The notes beneath the pieces are model-generated. The model did not search any database. It was not told the DNA's origin and saw nothing but the letters and a program-made list of their open reading frames with translations. The position numbers and the translations under genes are program-made. DNA of 64,000 nt from Buttiauxella gaviniae (lineage in GTDB: Bacteria; Pseudomonadota; Gammaproteobacteria; Enterobacterales; Enterobacteriaceae), in NCBI RefSeq assembly GCF_040786275.1, contig NZ_JBFMVT010000002.1:2852001-2916000 (forward strand), read 5' to 3'. Shown here one piece after another: positions 60,854 through 64,000 of the stretch (position 1 is the first letter of the stretch; every line of letters begins with the position of its first letter).

Positions 60854-60961
60854 TACCACCTCAGATAAAAAGCAGGCCTTAGTGTAGTGCGTGGAAAGAA
60901 GAGGGTAAATGGCTGGTTGTTTAATAAATATTACAAGGGTGAATGATTGATGGCGCTAATA

Positions 60962-60985
60962 AAAAAGGGCACCGAAGTGCCCTTT
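60962..60985 (-). terminator. terminator of the cyo operon
   Basis: On the minus strand a 9-bp stem (AAAGGGCAC / GTGCCCTTT) with a tetraloop is followed by TTT and further T/A-rich sequence, 16 bases beyond the cyoE stop. Confidence 0.9.
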
Positions 60986-61000
60986 AGGAAGGTTCGTAAC

Positions 61001-61888
61001 TTACCAGACGTAAGTCAGTAGATTATGTGAATCTGGCACCATGAAATCGACTGACATCATCACGCTTAATGAAGTGATGGCGACGATAGAAAAGACGAAC
61101 AATTTGCGCGCCCAGACTTTATCGTCTTCCACTTTATAACCGCGCAGTGCCATTCCCAACCACCAGACGCTGACCGCGGCGGCGACAACCAGATATTTAT
61201 ACCCAGCGTAACCGCCTAAAGACAGCATCAGCGTTGCCACAGCAAAAGCGATGATATAAAGCGTGATATGGTTCTTGGCGACCGAAATCCCTTTAACTAC
61301 CGGCAACACAGGAATGTTAGCTGCCTGGTAATCTTTAAAGCGGAAGATGGCAATCGCATAGGAATGCGGCATCTGCCACAGGCTAAAGATAGCCAGCAGG
61401 ATCAGGGCTCCGGTATCAAATTCACCGGTCACCGCGCAGTAACCAATCACCGGCGGTGCAGCGCCGGAAAGGCTGCCAATCAGCGTGCCATAAACGGATT
61501 TACGCTTCATGTACAGGCTATAAACGCCGACATAAACCACAAAGCCCATCACGCCCAACCACATAGCCAGCGGATTGGCTCCGAACCAAAGCAGCATGAA
61601 GCCAGCAATACCCAACAAGGTGGCGTATACCAGCGAGGTTTTCGGCGCAATCAGGCCTTTGACCAGAACCCTGTTCTTGGTTCGTTCCATCTTGCGGTCA
61701 ATATCACGGTCAATGAAGTTGTTGTAAACACAACCCGACGCCACGACCAGCGACACGCCCACGAGCGTGGAGACAAACAGGGAATAATCAATACTGCCCT
61801 TTGAGGCCAGTAAAAATCCCCCAATGACAGAAATTAAATTGCCGAAAATAATTCCTGGTTTTGTAACTTGTAGGTATTTCTTAATCAT
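61001..61888 (-). CDS. cyoE: CyoE, haem O synthase (protohaem IX farnesyltransferase)
   Basis: A 295-residue UbiA-family membrane prenyltransferase with about nine helices. The prenyl-diphosphate motif [15 protein letters not shown] and a second region ([30 protein letters not shown]) are intact. It makes haem O for the CyoB binuclear centre. In E. coli it follows cyoD closely; here a full ERIC element separates them, and the ribosome-binding stretch (GAAGGATGACGGGTATAT) is the ERIC terminus itself. Confidence 0.97.
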   Translation of the reverse strand: MIKKYLQVTKPGIIFGNLISVIGGFLLASKGSIDYSLFVSTLVGVSLVVASGCVYNNFIDRDIDRKMERTKNRVLVKGLIAPKTSLVYATLLGIAGFMLLWFGANPLAMWLGVMGFVVYVGVYSLYMKRKSVYGTLIGSLSGAAPPVIGYCAVTGEFDTGALILLAIFSLWQMPHSYAIAIFRFKDYQAANIPVLPVVKGISVAKNHITLYIIAFAVATLMLSLGGYAGYKYLVVAAAVSVWWLGMALRGYKVEDDKVWARKLFVFSIVAITSLSVMMSVDFMVPDSHNLLTYVW

Positions 61889-62016
61889 ATATACCCGTCA
61901 TCCTTCAGATTGCAGGTGTGTTGGCTGCCCTCTTTCACCCCGGTCACTTAGTCATCTAAGTTTCCGGGGATTCACTCGGTTGCCGCCTTCCTGCAACCCG
62001 AATGATTTGGGTATAG
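61889..62016. repeat. full-length ERIC element between cyoD and cyoE
   Basis: About 127 bp with the classical layout: ATACCCGTCATCCTTCAGA at one end, GGGTATAG at the other, and the diagnostic interior CACCCCGGTCACTTAGTC … TTTCCGGGGATTCACTC … GCCGCCTTCCTGCAA. It abuts the cyoE start codon directly and ends 8 bases from the cyoD stop. Confidence 0.93.
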
Positions 62017-62023
62017 GCCGTTC

Positions 62024-62352
62024 TTAGTGAACCATCATGTTCTGGTTGAGGTTCCACATAATCCAGATAGAGCCGACCACCAGAATGGCAATAATCAGCG
62101 CGGTAAAGGCAAAGGCCACCAGGTTCCAACGCTCCTCAGAAGAGGTGTTCATGTGCAGGAAGCACACCAGGTGAACCAGAATCTGTACCACTGCGGTAAC
62201 CACTACCACCCCGAGAATAACGGCGTGGGAGGCTGTACCTGACATGACCATCCAGAACGGGATTGCCGTCAGGATGATCGACAGGATAAAGCCGGTCAGA
62301 TACGTTTTAACGCTACCGTGGTGGGCTCCGTGGTGTTCAGTTGAATGACTCA

Positions 62353-62353
<1 letters not shown>
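62024..62353 (-). CDS. cyoD: CyoD, cytochrome bo3 oxidase subunit IV
   Basis: A 109-residue subunit with three membrane helices (about 18-36, 45-67, 78-103) that helps assemble the oxidase. I start at 62353 (MSHSTEHHG), which overlaps the cyoC stop by one base (TAATG) and gives the E. coli length; a longer frame to 62434 runs inside cyoC. Confidence 0.97.

Positions 62354-64000
<1,647 letters not shown>

Overview
The window is enterobacterial chromosome, mostly core genome, at moderate GC. Gene order follows the E. coli 8-10 minute region almost gene for gene, from iprA-ampH-sbmA to cyoBCDE, and the proteins are very close to E. coli ones. The differences fit a non-Escherichia genus of the Enterobacteriaceae: phoA, araJ and yajD are missing from their usual places, several accessory genes are inserted, and there are ERIC and REP-like repeats. 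I cannot name the species.

Layout. 1-10 kb: iprA end, ampH, a small secreted protein, an lpxP-type acyltransferase, a cysteine hydrolase and sbmA, then an inverted MarR-EmrA-EmrB type efflux operon that separates sbmA from yaiW. 10-21 kb: yaiY, yaiZ, ddlA, an extensin/M15-like protein, an MdtG-like exporter, iraP, psiF (without phoA), dgcC, proC, yaiI, aroL-yaiA-aroM, ppnP, rdgC. 21-33 kb: mak, sbcDC, phoBR behind a Pho box, brnQ, proY, malZ. 33.5-38.8 kb: an accessory island holding an isochorismatase-fold hydrolase, a membrane-anchored ABM-domain protein, a YtcJ-like amidohydrolase, a complete IS481-type insertion sequence and a 2-Cys peroxiredoxin. 39-45 kb: acpH, then queA-tgt-yajC-secD-secF. 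45-51 kb: tsx, yajI, nrdR-ribD-ribE-nusB and thiL-pgpA. 51-58.8 kb: yajO, the xseB-ispA-dxs operon, thiI, and panE-yajL. 58.9-64 kb: yajQ, yajR and the cytochrome bo3 operon, entered from its 3' end and cut inside cyoB.

How the genes work together. Recurrent themes are envelope and peptidoglycan (AmpH, DdlA, the M15-like protein, LpxP, SbmA), drug and peptide transport, phosphate sensing (PhoBR, PsiF, IraP), tRNA modification and protein export (QueA, Tgt, YajC, SecDF, ThiI), riboflavin, thiamine and isoprenoid biosynthesis (RibD/E, NusB-ThiL, Dxs-IspA), and aerobic respiration (Cyo).

The most interesting non-gene content is the repeats. A full ERIC element separates cyoD from cyoE and supplies the cyoE ribosome-binding region. 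A perfect ERIC-derived palindrome lies between nusB and thiL. An IS481-type element sits inside one copy of an 81-bp palindromic repeat whose other, uninterrupted copy (57 kb) serves as an empty-site reference and supports a 4-bp target duplication. No tRNA, rRNA, CRISPR array, prophage or toxin-antitoxin locus was seen. I did not find a clear new defence or other large system. The three-gene hydrolase/ABM/amidohydrolase operon is the best candidate for undescribed biochemistry.
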